Position numbers and translations under genes: made by a program. From NCBI GenBank assembly GCA_937920555.1, contig CAKZTM010000008.1, forward strand, positions 1 through 64,000: a stretch of 64,000 nt of DNA, given 5' to 3'. This document shows positions 33,397 to 42,042 of this stretch, in pieces. This DNA is from an uncultured Paracoccaceae bacterium (GTDB lineage: Bacteria > Pseudomonadota > Alphaproteobacteria > Rhodobacterales > Rhodobacteraceae). The stretch's first letter is position 1. Each line of letters starts with the position of its first letter. The notes below the pieces were generated by a model. That model did not search any database, had not been told where the DNA came from, and worked only from the letters and a program-made list of their open reading frames with translations.

Positions 33397-34527
33397 TTAG
33401 TCTGGTGTGAAGTAAATCAGCGTTGTGTGCCCACCCGCACTTCGGTTGTAAAGCGGGCGGCGGATGGCAATCACATCTTCCATATCTTGGCGCGGAAACC
33501 GCGACAAATACAGCTCGAACCACGCAAAATACTGGTCATCTTGTTGATAGGTCAGTTTTTGATCCAGAGTGGAGACATGCCTGTTGAGCACCCGCAAGTC
33601 CTCCAAAATGGCCATGTTGAACGACACAAGCGTGTGGAGCGATTTTCCATCAATGTTCAAACCAAAAAGATCGTAGCCCTGCCGTTCGGCAATCTGCGCA
33701 ATCCAAACCAAATACATCAAAGCATAGTTTTGGTAATGTGCCGCCAATTCGCCGCGCTCCATTTCCAAAGGAAGTGCCCCATCCGGCTCGGCACCTGCAA
33801 GTGCCGAATAGATCGCACTGACCCCGAACTGAAACAGCTGGTTGTCCTGGGTCAACACACCCACCATCGCCCCATATAAGGCGCGCCTGTAAAAATGGTT
33901 GTTGCAGCAGGTCCCCCGCCCCCCCGGATAGGAGGCATGCAGCCGCGCCAGCCGCTTCAGCCACGCCTCCACCACATCCAGATCGCGGTGGCGGTCTGTC
34001 ACGAAGGGGCGGACCGTACTTAAAGCCATTGCGGCGGCAAAAATCGGCGATTCAATCTGATACCATGCCTGTCTGCGCAGGTTGGTATAGTGAAAATCTT
34101 CAAACGCCTCGGCAACTGCCCATTTGTGCAACAGATCCACCAGGCAATCGGCGTGATATCTGTCCGTGGCCACCAATTGCGCAGCGGCCAGTTCGTGCAC
34201 GGCCTCCTCAAACGCCAGATAAGGCCGCGCAACTTCGCGCCAGTTTTCTTGGTCCTCGTAAAATCCGGGGATGACCGCCCGGTGATCCAAAAGCGGCAAT
34301 TGCAGCATATCCCGGCAGGACCGGCCCATCTTCAAATGGGACACCTCAACACGCATCATTTCGGAGCGCACGCCTGCCAGATACGCCCGCCGAGCGTCCA
34401 CATCGAAATACCCTGCCGTGCTGTCGGTGACCTTATAGTCGCTCAAATCAAGCGCCAGCCGCTCCTCATAGGTTAAGCCCCAAGCCGCACCGGCAAACAT
34501 CCAGAACATCACAATCAACAACCGCAT
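33397..34527 (-). CDS. algL: AlgL-like alginate/polymannuronate lyase (PL5)
   Basis: Periplasmic polysaccharide lyase that cuts mannuronate-rich polymer by beta-elimination. The 376-aa precursor has a signal peptide (MRLLIVMFWMFAGAAWG). It matches PL5/AlgL: YFDVDARRAYLAGV near the start, CCNNHFYRRA with the catalytic Asn-His, and ERGELAAHYQNYALMYLV with the catalytic Arg and Tyr. The ATG shares one base with the Alg44-like stop (TGATG). In alginate producers AlgL clears stray polymer from the periplasm, which would explain why it sits with a synthase here. Divergence from Pseudomonas AlgL leaves the exact substrate open. Confidence 0.82.
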   Translation of the reverse strand: MRLLIVMFWMFAGAAWGLTYEERLALDLSDYKVTDSTAGYFDVDARRAYLAGVRSEMMRVEVSHLKMGRSCRDMLQLPLLDHRAVIPGFYEDQENWREVARPYLAFEEAVHELAAAQLVATDRYHADCLVDLLHKWAVAEAFEDFHYTNLRRQAWYQIESPIFAAAMALSTVRPFVTDRHRDLDVVEAWLKRLARLHASYPGGRGTCCNNHFYRRALYGAMVGVLTQDNQLFQFGVSAIYSALAGAEPDGALPLEMERGELAAHYQNYALMYLVWIAQIAERQGYDLFGLNIDGKSLHTLVSFNMAILEDLRVLNRHVSTLDQKLTYQQDDQYFAWFELYLSRFPRQDMEDVIAIRRPLYNRSAGGHTTLIYFTPD

Positions 34528-35918
34528 CAATAGCCCGCAACATGTTTGAATTTTTCCATCAACGGCAGACGGTCGGTGACGAACACATCCGCAGGCACCC
34601 CGATTGTGGAGGGCGGTAGCGGCTCTTGCACCACAAATGTGACTGAGCCCAAGGAATGGTCCTTGCGCAGCCATGTGGGAAAACCGATGCGTGGCCGGGT
34701 TTGGCCGTCCAGCAATATGGTCTCAATTGTCGCAGGGATCAGCCTTTGGGTGCCTGCCAGACGCACGAAAGCCGATTGACCGTTGGTGAAATTCTTCGCG
34801 TCCTTGAGCGGGATCAGCGCCTCGACGCGCAAGTGGTCCGGTCCGGTCTTGGCCAAGGTCATCAGCGGATCGCCCTCGATCAGCCACGCGCCGTCTTCTT
34901 GCACCCAAGAGACAACGCAGTCGCACGGCGCGAATTGGCTCAGGGCGGCCAAGCGCAGCTCCAGCGCTTTCATCCGGCCGATCTCCAAGCTGATTTCGTC
35001 CTCCAACAGCTCAATGGAGGCCGCATCCGGCCCCAATGATTGCACTGCCTTGATCTGCGGCTCATCCAAAGCGGAAACGTCGCGCGGATTGATAATCAGG
35101 CCCCTCCGGTCGCGTGAGGCTTCCAAAAACGCCAGCCGGGCACGGGACAGGTCCAGATCCGCTTCGATTTTGGCGGCTCTGAGCGCAAATAGCGGATCGT
35201 CGCGCGAAACCGTGTCGCCAGCTTGTCCAACAGCCAGCTCCAACCGGCCCATACCGGGGCTTAAAATATCCACTTTGGGGGCGGTCACGGAGGCAAAGGA
35301 ACTCTCGATAATCATGTATTTGTCGTAGATAGAGATCAGCGAGACCGTCAGGATCAATGCACAAAGCACACTTGCAAAGCCTGCAATCATTCGCGGCTTC
35401 CAATTGCTGCGTACCACGACTTCCGCAGGTTTGGCCGGTGCTTTACCGGTCCCTGTGGGGTCGTCCATGGCCCGCATCACGTCATCTGCATTGGCGATTT
35501 GGCCATTGAGATAAGCGCGGATGACCCGGCGAAGTGCCTGTTCTTCGCGGGGGCTGATATCGGTGATCGCAAAGAGCAAGCGCTGGTCTGCACCTTCGCC
35601 CTCCATGCCCACAAACCCGGCGCGAATGGCCAACTCCAGCACGAAGCCGGAGAGGTTGATCCGCAGTTGGAAAGGTTGGTCGTTTAACGCGAAGGCTTTA
35701 TGATCCAGCACCACCTGATCACCGGTAATGACATCGGTGCCCTCGTGGAGCAGCTCAAACCCGCCAATGGAAAACTTGGTGCCTTGAAGCACAAAATTGT
35801 CGGACCGGGCCACAAAAGGCAGCACCACTTCCGAATAGGTCCGCCCGTCGCGCGGCTCATCGACCACACCGGGGACCATATCCCATGCTTCTGCGGTGCC
35901 TGTAACCTTGATGCTCAT
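34527..35918 (-). CDS. alg44: Alg44-like polymer secretion protein (PilZ plus HlyD-type domain)
   Basis: Inner-membrane partner of the polymannuronate synthase. The 463-aa protein has an N-terminal PilZ-like region (about 20-145), one membrane helix (MIAGFASVLCALILTVSLI, about 178-200) and a periplasmic membrane-fusion-like part with a coiled coil and barrel. This is the Alg44 plan. In Pseudomonas the PilZ domain binds c-di-GMP through RxxxR and DxSxxG. Here the second motif reads KFSIGG (Lys instead of Asp) and the first is shortened (RDGR), so binding is doubtful. It starts 1 nt after the Alg8-like stop. Confidence 0.82.
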   Translation of the reverse strand: MSIKVTGTAEAWDMVPGVVDEPRDGRTYSEVVLPFVARSDNFVLQGTKFSIGGFELLHEGTDVITGDQVVLDHKAFALNDQPFQLRINLSGFVLELAIRAGFVGMEGEGADQRLLFAITDISPREEQALRRVIRAYLNGQIANADDVMRAMDDPTGTGKAPAKPAEVVVRSNWKPRMIAGFASVLCALILTVSLISIYDKYMIIESSFASVTAPKVDILSPGMGRLELAVGQAGDTVSRDDPLFALRAAKIEADLDLSRARLAFLEASRDRRGLIINPRDVSALDEPQIKAVQSLGPDAASIELLEDEISLEIGRMKALELRLAALSQFAPCDCVVSWVQEDGAWLIEGDPLMTLAKTGPDHLRVEALIPLKDAKNFTNGQSAFVRLAGTQRLIPATIETILLDGQTRPRIGFPTWLRKDHSLGSVTFVVQEPLPPSTIGVPADVFVTDRLPLMEKFKHVAGY

Positions 35919-35919
35919 C

Positions 35920-37542
35920 TCACAAGCCCGCCCAAGTTAAGGTGCGAAATGTGAGAGCGATATCGGTGGTGTCCGGCATGGTAAACTCGCCGGAGACCAC
36001 CCCCATGACAAATGCAAACAGGACGAATGCGGTGGCATGAAGGGTAACGGTGGAGAACACCTCTAACCGGTTGATCTGTTTGGCGCCTGCCACTTTTTGG
36101 CGATTCCATCCTTGGGTGTTGAGCCGGAACGACATGTGGATTTTCAAAAGCGCGCCGTAAAACTGATTGTAATAGAGCAAAAACGGCCACAAGAAGCTGA
36201 AGCGCCGGTAAGAGGCGCCAAAAATCAGGGAAAATACCAGCCGGGTGACCGCGATCCAGACCAGGTAGAACAGCAGGTAAATCGGGCTTAGAATGAGCGC
36301 GAACATTACCGCCAGAAGTGGCCCTACCAGCGAGGTCCACATGGACAGGCGCTGATCGACCAAGGCCCACCAGGTGAAAAACCCGCAGGTTGCAGGCCCC
36401 AGTGCTATGGCGCGACCAGATGTGCGCATCATGTTGCCAAACCAGCGGATCATCAGTCCCTTAGAGGACAGGAAAAACCGATCACGGTCCGGCAGTTCTT
36501 CCAGCCCGTAAGCTTTTACATCCGGCACATAGAGCATCTTCACGCCGCGCTGCATGCAATAATACCATGTGGATTTGTCATCACCTGAGACGAATTTAAA
36601 TTTGCCGAACCGCCAATGGGTGATGTTGTCATTGTCCAACATCTCAATGAAAGCCGGGTCCGTGGCGTATTTCGTGCGGAAAATCGAATAACGCCCGGTG
36701 AGCACCAAAAGGCGTTTTGAGAGCGCCATGGAGGCCATCAGAATATGCCGCTGGGCATAGCGCAATGTGTACCATTCGCGGGTGATATGATCGCCCGACA
36801 CCACGCTGTCATTATTGGTGGTGATGGCCCCGATATCGGGCTGAGAGATGAAAAACGGGATGGTCCGGCGCAGCGCTCCGGGTTCCAGGATGATATCGCC
36901 GTCCATGAAAACAGTCACAGAATTAAGCGACGGTGCACGCCGCGAGATAACCCGAAGTGCCATGGCCATGGCCGAGCGCTTGCCGTCGCCAAGCTGGAAT
37001 TGGGTGACGATCTCTATGTTTTGAGGGGACCCGTTTTCTTCCCAAATCTGCTTCATCAAATGACGGTCCCGGTGGGAGGTGACAGAGGCCACAATGGTCG
37101 TGGGCACCCCGTAATCGAGCACGTTTTTGATCAGGGCATCATACACCGCGTGATACTCGACGGGATCAACTTTGTAAGACATTACAATGGCATAGACATG
37201 CTCCACTTTCAGGCGGGACCCGGCCTCGTCGGCATCGAAGCGCAATGTCGGGAAACGATGTTTGAGAAATACCCAGGCGCGCAGAAAATGCGTCATCATC
37301 CAAGAGTAGCGCCAAACGGCGATCATCCCCACGGTCGAGAAAAACGTGGCCGCCCGCTTTGGCGGCGAAAACTCAGCGATCAACGCAATCGCGGCAATGG
37401 TGAGGCTGAGATAAACAAACCCTAAAAACATCTCCAAACGCCATGGGCTTGGCGTCTCCTCCTGGAGCGCCTGTGGGATGAAATCCAGCTTGTCCAAGCC
37501 ACTGGGCATTGCGCCAATGAGCCTCCGTTGGTGCGACAACAT
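35920..37542 (-). CDS. alg8: Alg8-like processive glycosyltransferase (GT2)
   Basis: Membrane synthase that would polymerise GDP-mannuronate and pass the chain across the inner membrane. The 540-aa protein has two N-terminal helices, a cytosolic GT2 domain and about four or five C-terminal helices. Processive GT2 motifs are visible: VTVFMDGDIIL (DxD), MLDNDNITHW, GDDKSTWYYC and GLMIRWFGNM in place of QxxRW. These match Alg8 rather than cellulose synthase. The first ATG is 37542; a GGAGG 12 nt before the ATG at 37509 makes that start equally possible. It leads the alg8-alg44-algL cluster. Confidence 0.84.
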   Translation of the reverse strand: MLSHQRRLIGAMPSGLDKLDFIPQALQEETPSPWRLEMFLGFVYLSLTIAAIALIAEFSPPKRAATFFSTVGMIAVWRYSWMMTHFLRAWVFLKHRFPTLRFDADEAGSRLKVEHVYAIVMSYKVDPVEYHAVYDALIKNVLDYGVPTTIVASVTSHRDRHLMKQIWEENGSPQNIEIVTQFQLGDGKRSAMAMALRVISRRAPSLNSVTVFMDGDIILEPGALRRTIPFFISQPDIGAITTNNDSVVSGDHITREWYTLRYAQRHILMASMALSKRLLVLTGRYSIFRTKYATDPAFIEMLDNDNITHWRFGKFKFVSGDDKSTWYYCMQRGVKMLYVPDVKAYGLEELPDRDRFFLSSKGLMIRWFGNMMRTSGRAIALGPATCGFFTWWALVDQRLSMWTSLVGPLLAVMFALILSPIYLLFYLVWIAVTRLVFSLIFGASYRRFSFLWPFLLYYNQFYGALLKIHMSFRLNTQGWNRQKVAGAKQINRLEVFSTVTLHATAFVLFAFVMGVVSGEFTMPDTTDIALTFRTLTWAGL

Positions 37543-37755
37543 CCGGTGATTTCCGGTGCGCGTGCCAAGGCTTATGAATCAATTAACACAAAATTAAGGC
37601 CAAATCTGTGTGCAACTGTGGCTGGGTTAAAACGGCATCGCAGCTTTCAATGTTCTACAAATATCCCCCGCCCGGAGGGCAAACCCGAGCGCAGCGAGAT
37701 AAAAATAATGCGCCGTTCAGGCGCTCATTTTAGCAACAGTTCATCCGGTACTGGC

Positions 37756-38490
37756 TCACCCGGCATGGGCGCGCAGCAGCCGCGCTCTGGTCTCGGGCAC
37801 GCGCCCGACCTCAAGTCCGGTAAACACATGAAGCGTGTTAAGGTCTTTATCCACAACCGCATGATCCGAGACCCAGCCGCCCATGACCAAATAGGTCCGC
37901 AACAGCGGCGGCATGGCCCGCATGGCGGCTTTAAGGTTCGGCTTGCGCGGCTTTAACGCGGTTGCAAACCGAAACACACGCGGCGCCTTGACCCGTGGCA
38001 ACCACCGCTTTGGCGCCAGATGATGCTCTTTCAGCAGTGCAAACGGCTCCACATGCGCGGCGGTATCCGTGCCTGAAAATGATGAGCAACCAAACAGCAT
38101 ATCCACCTTATTTTCATCCACATAGGTGGTCATGGCGCTCCAGGCGACCCGCAAAACCGCTGCATCTTTATAGTCGGGATGCACGCAAAAACGGCCCATT
38201 TCGACCATCGATCCCTCATAGGCTTCCAGAGCGGATAAATCGTAATATTGTGCCGAATAGGACCGGGCAATCTCGGTGCCGTTTTTGAGCGGCAGGAAGC
38301 GAAAACAGCATACCAGCGTGCCTGTGGTGCAGTCTTCAACAAGGACATGGCGGCAAATGGCATCGAAACCGTCCGTGTCTACACCATCGTCTTTGCGAAA
38401 TAGTGAGGACCGAAGTCTTTGCGCCGCGATCAGGTCCGCGTCTGTTTGGGCAAAACGCGCCTGATATTTTCCGTGTGATTTACCCGCCAT
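37756..38490 (-). CDS. GNAT-type N-acyltransferase, OlsB-like
   Basis: Acyltransferase of 244 aa resembling OlsB, which attaches a 3-hydroxy fatty acid to ornithine as the first step of ornithine lipid synthesis. Characteristic segments are FDAICRHVLVED, YSAQYYDLSALE, EMGRFCVHPDYKDAAVLRVAW and LFGCSSFSGTD. GAGGAGCAGCAG precedes the ATG. The O-acyltransferase partner OlsA is not beside it. It lies directly upstream of the Alg-like cluster on the same strand with a 213-bp gap, but a functional tie is not shown. Confidence 0.82.
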   Translation of the reverse strand: MAGKSHGKYQARFAQTDADLIAAQRLRSSLFRKDDGVDTDGFDAICRHVLVEDCTTGTLVCCFRFLPLKNGTEIARSYSAQYYDLSALEAYEGSMVEMGRFCVHPDYKDAAVLRVAWSAMTTYVDENKVDMLFGCSSFSGTDTAAHVEPFALLKEHHLAPKRWLPRVKAPRVFRFATALKPRKPNLKAAMRAMPPLLRTYLVMGGWVSDHAVVDKDLNTLHVFTGLEVGRVPETRARLLRAHAG

Positions 38491-38638
38491 CTGCTGCTCC
38501 TCAAGCGCATCACTGTTTTTAATTTAATACTTTCAAAGACTGACATCAATGTGACACCACTCAAAGTTGATGTCGTCTTGCACAAATCCCAATACCACCT
38601 ATTTCTGGGGAACCTTACAGCCGACAAGGAGCGGACAT

Positions 38639-39034
38639 ATGCGAGATAAGATTGTGAAGACCGATGCGGAATGGAAAGCCCAACTGTCGGATCTGGCGTA
38701 TAAGGTGACACGTCAGGCAGGTACTGAGCGGGCGTTCACGAATGATAATTTCCCCAAAGATCCGGGCACGTTTCGCTGCATGTGTTGTGATGCACCGTTG
38801 TTTGATGGCGAGACAAAGTTTGACAGCGGCACCGGTTGGCCGTCTTTCTTCCAGCCTCTGGATGCGGACGCGGTGGAGGAGCATGAGGATAACGGCTGGT
38901 TCATGAAGCGCACCGAGGTGGTCTGTGCCACATGCGACGCGCATTTGGGGCATGTTTTCCCAGATGGGCCGCAGCCTACGGGGTTGCGTTACTGCATGAA
39001 CGGGGTTGCGCTCAAATTTGAGCCCAAGGACTGA
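38639..39034 (+). CDS. msrB: Peptide-methionine (R)-S-oxide reductase
   Basis: Repairs the R epimer of methionine sulfoxide in proteins. The 131-aa protein has standard MsrB features: [10 protein letters not shown] and [12 protein letters not shown] supply the four zinc Cys residues, [11 protein letters not shown] is the substrate pocket, and RYCMNGVAL holds the catalytic Cys. The ATG at 38639 is preceded by AAGGAGCGGAC, and the earlier track start is not needed. It converges with the second ArsR gene, 9 bp between stops. Confidence 0.96.
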   Translation: MRDKIVKTDAEWKAQLSDLAYKVTRQAGTERAFTNDNFPKDPGTFRCMCCDAPLFDGETKFDSGTGWPSFFQPLDADAVEEHEDNGWFMKRTEVVCATCDAHLGHVFPDGPQPTGLRYCMNGVALKFEPKD

Positions 39035-39043
39035 CCGGGCAGA

Positions 39044-39379
39044 TCAGGACGTTTTATCGTCGTCTAGTTCGGCCTCCAAGAACCGTTCTAGTGCATCAAG
39101 GTTGACGGCTTCAAACTGGCCAAAGCTTTCCATCCAGATACTGGCGTCTTTCATGGCGGCGGGATTGAGGCCGCACCATTTTACGCGGCCTCTCTTTTCT
39201 TGAGTGATCAGCCCTGCCGCCACCAAGATATTGATATGTTTTGAGATTGCGGTCAGGGACATCTCAAAGGGCTCGGCAATGTCGGTGACGGCCAAATCAT
39301 CCTCCAGAAGCATCACAAGGATTTGCCGCCGGGTCGGATCGGCAAGAGAGGCAAAGACGTGATCAAGAGTAGCGGCCAT
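39044..39379 (-). CDS. ArsR-family transcriptional regulator (SdpR/autorepressor type)
   Basis: A 111-aa winged helix-turn-helix regulator. LDHVFASLADPTRRQILVMLLEDDLAVTDIAEPFEMSLTAISKHINILVAAGLI covers the HTH, and the wing is KRGRVKWCGLNPAAM. This matches the small autorepressor group that usually pairs with SRPBCC (AHSA1-like) proteins; no such partner is beside it. An inverted repeat, TCAACC-GGAT-GGTTGA, lies 31 bp upstream of the start codon and is a likely operator. Confidence 0.9.
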   Translation of the reverse strand: MAATLDHVFASLADPTRRQILVMLLEDDLAVTDIAEPFEMSLTAISKHINILVAAGLITQEKRGRVKWCGLNPAAMKDASIWMESFGQFEAVNLDALERFLEAELDDDKTS

Positions 39380-39410
39380 TGAGTTTGGGTAGGGGCAAGC
39401 AGGTATTTAG

Positions 39411-39426
39411 TCAACCGGATGGTTGA
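39411..39426. promoter_or_regulatory. Inverted repeat TCAACCGGATGGTTGA, candidate ArsR operator
   Basis: Perfect 6-bp arms with a 4-bp spacer, 31 bp upstream of the ArsR ATG at 39379. CAACC-N4-GGTTG is a site I associate with this ArsR subgroup. The TTGACT overlapping it on the minus strand could be a -35 element. Confidence 0.6.
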
Positions 39427-39457
39427 GTTTTTGGTTGTGGTTTGGGCGGACGCGTCC

Positions 39458-40042
39458 TTACCAGCTTTGCACCAAGCCAAGAGAGAACCCGGCCCCGTCG
39501 AAATTGATGTTTTCCGGGCCCAAACCGCTGCCGTTAGAGATGTGGTTCAGGGCAAATGCCGCCTGCACGGTCAGGGTTTCGGAAACAGTGACATTCATGC
39601 CCAACCGGGCGTCAAACTTGCCGTAAAGCCGCGCGTCAAACATGGTCAGGGACGGATCATCGGGAAAGGAGCGATCCGTGATCATGGCAGCAATTCCCAC
39701 TTCCATGAAGGGTTGGATCGTTGCTGACGGGTTGGCGGGGCTGAACCGGGCAAAACCACCGCCGAAGACGGCAAGTGCGCTGGCGTCAACATAGGTGATC
39801 CCACCGTTTTCGCTGGACCTGCCGGTCGCACTCAGCAGTCCGCCTTGCACACCCAGAGTGAAGGGGCCGGTTTGGCGCAAGGGCGTAGACAATGTTAGCG
39901 ACAGCGCGTCAATATCGCGCTCAGTCCGGTTGGAGGAGGCGAGTGTGTCCGCGTAAATCGTCCAGCTGCGTGGTGGTTCCTGAGCCGTGACGGGAAGGGC
40001 CACAGCCGTCACGACGGCGGGCAAAATTAGGTATTTTAGCAT
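39458..40042 (-). CDS. PagL-like lipid A 3-O-deacylase (acyloxyacyl hydrolase family)
   Basis: Outer-membrane beta-barrel protein of 194 aa with a signal peptide (MLKYLILPAVVTAVALPVTAQ). Alternating polar and aromatic strands fill the chain, and the end FSLGLVQSW finishes on an aromatic residue. The segment FALNHISNGSGLGPENIN matches the PagL active site, where a His-Ser pair sits in HxSN. PagL removes the 3-position acyl chain of lipid A. Similarity is restricted to this segment and topology, so other small barrels remain possible. It follows the OmpA-type lipoprotein gene on the same strand, 86 bp away. Confidence 0.62.
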   Translation of the reverse strand: MLKYLILPAVVTAVALPVTAQEPPRSWTIYADTLASSNRTERDIDALSLTLSTPLRQTGPFTLGVQGGLLSATGRSSENGGITYVDASALAVFGGGFARFSPANPSATIQPFMEVGIAAMITDRSFPDDPSLTMFDARLYGKFDARLGMNVTVSETLTVQAAFALNHISNGSGLGPENINFDGAGFSLGLVQSW

Positions 40043-40128
40043 GAGATCCCTCGGGCACAGTCAATGTCAGAGGGCAGTCTAACGGGAGGCATGGCGCGAT
40101 GCCACGCCTCCGGTTGCGAAGTTGGTCT

Positions 40129-40770
40129 TTAGTTGGTCGGCGTGATCGTAATGACCACACGTCGGTTCTGTTGGCGGCCAAACGCGGTGGAGTTGGAGGC
40201 CACCGGAGAGAATTCGCCCTCGCCAAATGTGTTGATCCGACCGGAATTCACGCCGTTTGCCATCAACACGCCTGCCACGGCACGGGCGCGGCCCTCGGAC
40301 AATTGCTGGTTATACTGCACTGAGCCGGTGTTATCCGTGTGGCCCACAATTGTGATCCGGGAGTTCGGGAATTGTTGGAGGTTCTGGGCCAGTTGCGAGA
40401 GCGTGCCTTGGAAGCGCGGCTCCACGGCGGTGCTGTCCACGGCGAATGTGATGGATTCAGGCAGTGTCACGATCAACTGGTCGCCGGTATTTTGGATCAA
40501 AGCGCCCGAATTGCCGATTTGGCTGCGCAGAGCGGCCTCTTGCTTGTCCAGATTAGCACCGATGGCTGCGCCGCCGATCGCGCCGATCAAAGCGCCGCGC
40601 TTGGTGGATTTTTCTTCGCCGATAATGTTTCCGGCGACGGCCCCGCCGATCGCGCCTGCAAGTGCGCCACCAATGGCGTTTTTGTTGCCCTCAAAATCAG
40701 TCGCTGTACAGGCGACAAGGCTGAACCCGGCCAAGGCCAGAACAGATGCTTTTGCTGCGCGCAGTTTCAT
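40129..40770 (-). CDS. OmpA family lipoprotein with glycine zipper
   Basis: Envelope lipoprotein of 213 aa. The lipobox is SLVACT after a signal peptide. A glycine-zipper segment follows (AIGGALAGAIGGAVAGNIIG, about residues 32-51), then the C-terminal OmpA peptidoglycan-binding domain with TIVGHTDNTGS and LSEGRARAVAGVL. It anchors the outer membrane to peptidoglycan, like the YiaD group. The ATG at 40770 has AAAAGGA upstream and replaces the TTG start in the track. Confidence 0.93.
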   Translation of the reverse strand: MKLRAAKASVLALAGFSLVACTATDFEGNKNAIGGALAGAIGGAVAGNIIGEEKSTKRGALIGAIGGAAIGANLDKQEAALRSQIGNSGALIQNTGDQLIVTLPESITFAVDSTAVEPRFQGTLSQLAQNLQQFPNSRITIVGHTDNTGSVQYNQQLSEGRARAVAGVLMANGVNSGRINTFGEGEFSPVASNSTAFGRQQNRRVVITITPTN

Positions 40771-40960
40771 GTACGTTTTCCTTTTCAAGTTTGGGCAAGT
40801 GTTGAGATGCCCTTTGTGCTTGGTAGATAGTCCAAGCCTGTCTCACATCACAGACACGAAGCGGTGAAACGTACCATTTTGGGCGGTTTGGCGCTCAATT
40901 ATTGAACAACTGTAATCTGTGGAAACAATTTTGGCGCGCTGGCTGGGATGTTGGGGCGCT

Positions 40961-41800
40961 TTAGGCGGCGTCCTCTTCGGTTCGTGCCGCCTCCCATGCC
41001 AAAAGAGCGCGTTTGACCGGAATACCCCAGTGGTAGCCGCCCAAGCCCCCGGACTTGCGCAGGGCGCGGTGGCAGGGGATCAGCCAACTGACCGGGTTGC
41101 GGCCCACAGCGGTGCCCACGGCGCGAACGGCTTTGGGTTTACCGATGGATTGGGCGATGTCTGAATATGTGGTGACGTGACCTGTGGGGATCGACAAAAG
41201 TGCCTCCCAAACTTTGATTTGGAATGGTGCGCCGATTATATGGAGTTGCAACTCGCCTGATTGTCCAAGTGCTGCATCCATAAGCGGGCTCACGCGGGCG
41301 CGATCTTGGACGAATTGCGCGCTTGGCCAGCGGGACGTCATATCGTCCATGGCGGCCTTGCGTGTGGTGTCGGCGGTAAAGGCAAGGCCGCACAGGCCCC
41401 GGTCGGTTGCCATGGCAAGCGCGTCCCCAAAGGGCGTATCGCACCAGTCCCAATAGATGCTCAGGTCGGCGGCACCGGTGGCAAACTCGCCGGGTGTCAT
41501 CGCCTCCCATTTGATGAACAGGTCATGCAGGCGGCTGGAGCCGGACAGGCCGGTCTCCATGGCGGTGCTGAGAACCGAGGCGCGGTTCGCCAACAGGTGT
41601 TTCGCGTGATCGAGCGTCAGATATTGCTGGTAGCGTTTGGGCGAGACCCCGACCCATTGGCTGAACACCCGCTGAAAATGGGCCGGGCTCATGTTCATAC
41701 GCTCAGCCAAATCTTCGAGCGACAGGCGCGGGCCTGCGGCGTCAATTTCCTCAATCGCGCGAGCGATCACGCCGTAATGGTAGTGGGTCTGGGTATCCAT
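40961..41800 (-). CDS. AraC-type HTH fused to methylated-DNA-protein cysteine methyltransferase
   Basis: Ada-like repair and regulatory protein, 279 aa. The N-terminal AraC helix-turn-helix (LSLEDLAERMNMSPAHFQRVFSQWVGVSPKRY) covers residues 28-105. The C-terminal Ogt domain contains the acceptor Cys in IPCHRAL and the DNA-binding segment VGRNPVSWL. It lacks the Ada N-terminal zinc domain for phosphotriesters. It removes alkyl groups from O6-alkylguanine. The ATG at 41800 has AGAGGTGA upstream. A perfect copy of the 20-bp palindrome lies 144 bp before the start. Confidence 0.92.
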   Translation of the reverse strand: MDTQTHYHYGVIARAIEEIDAAGPRLSLEDLAERMNMSPAHFQRVFSQWVGVSPKRYQQYLTLDHAKHLLANRASVLSTAMETGLSGSSRLHDLFIKWEAMTPGEFATGAADLSIYWDWCDTPFGDALAMATDRGLCGLAFTADTTRKAAMDDMTSRWPSAQFVQDRARVSPLMDAALGQSGELQLHIIGAPFQIKVWEALLSIPTGHVTTYSDIAQSIGKPKAVRAVGTAVGRNPVSWLIPCHRALRKSGGLGGYHWGIPVKRALLAWEAARTEEDAA

Positions 41801-41943
41801 ATCGTCACCTCTTGTGTTGGTGTGAAGATGGCAGAGGCTTGGCCGGGTTTCGACCCGAATATTGCGGTTTGGAACCCTGTTGGGCTGGACGCATTGCCCC
41901 GACACCGGCCGTCGCGAGGTCGTGGCAGGCCGCTGACCCAACA

Positions 41944-41963
41944 CTACTGTGCTAGCACAGTAG
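41944..41963. repeat. 20-bp palindrome copy 2 (perfect)
   Basis: CTACTGTGCTAGCACAGTAG is a perfect palindrome. The next 13 bases, CACAGTTGTTAAC, are also shared with copy 4 at 51424. It lies between the Ogt-like gene and smc. Confidence 0.7.
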
Positions 41964-42033
41964 CACAGTTGTTAACCTTTGGTGCGCATCTGGCGGGATG
42001 ACGCGGCTTGGTAGGGCAAACGCAACAATATCT

Positions 42034-42042
42034 TGTGGATAA
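42034..42042 (-). promoter_or_regulatory. Consensus DnaA box upstream of smc
   Basis: TGTGGATAA is the exact reverse complement of TTATCCACA. It is 103 bp before the smc GTG. A single box could let DnaA influence smc transcription, or may be chance. Confidence 0.4.

Noticed and set aside
32887-33879. 330-aa ORF with TSHKSQV repeats
   Set aside because: The repeats come from the CACAAGT tandem array. The frame crosses the ArsR and algL genes on the other strand and has no ribosome-binding site.
39411-39434. Plus-strand terminator (TCAACC-GGAT-GGTTGA then GTTTTT)
   Set aside because: No plus-strand gene ends nearby (msrB ends at 39034 and the ArsR gene lies between). Position 31 bp upstream of the ArsR start fits an operator better.
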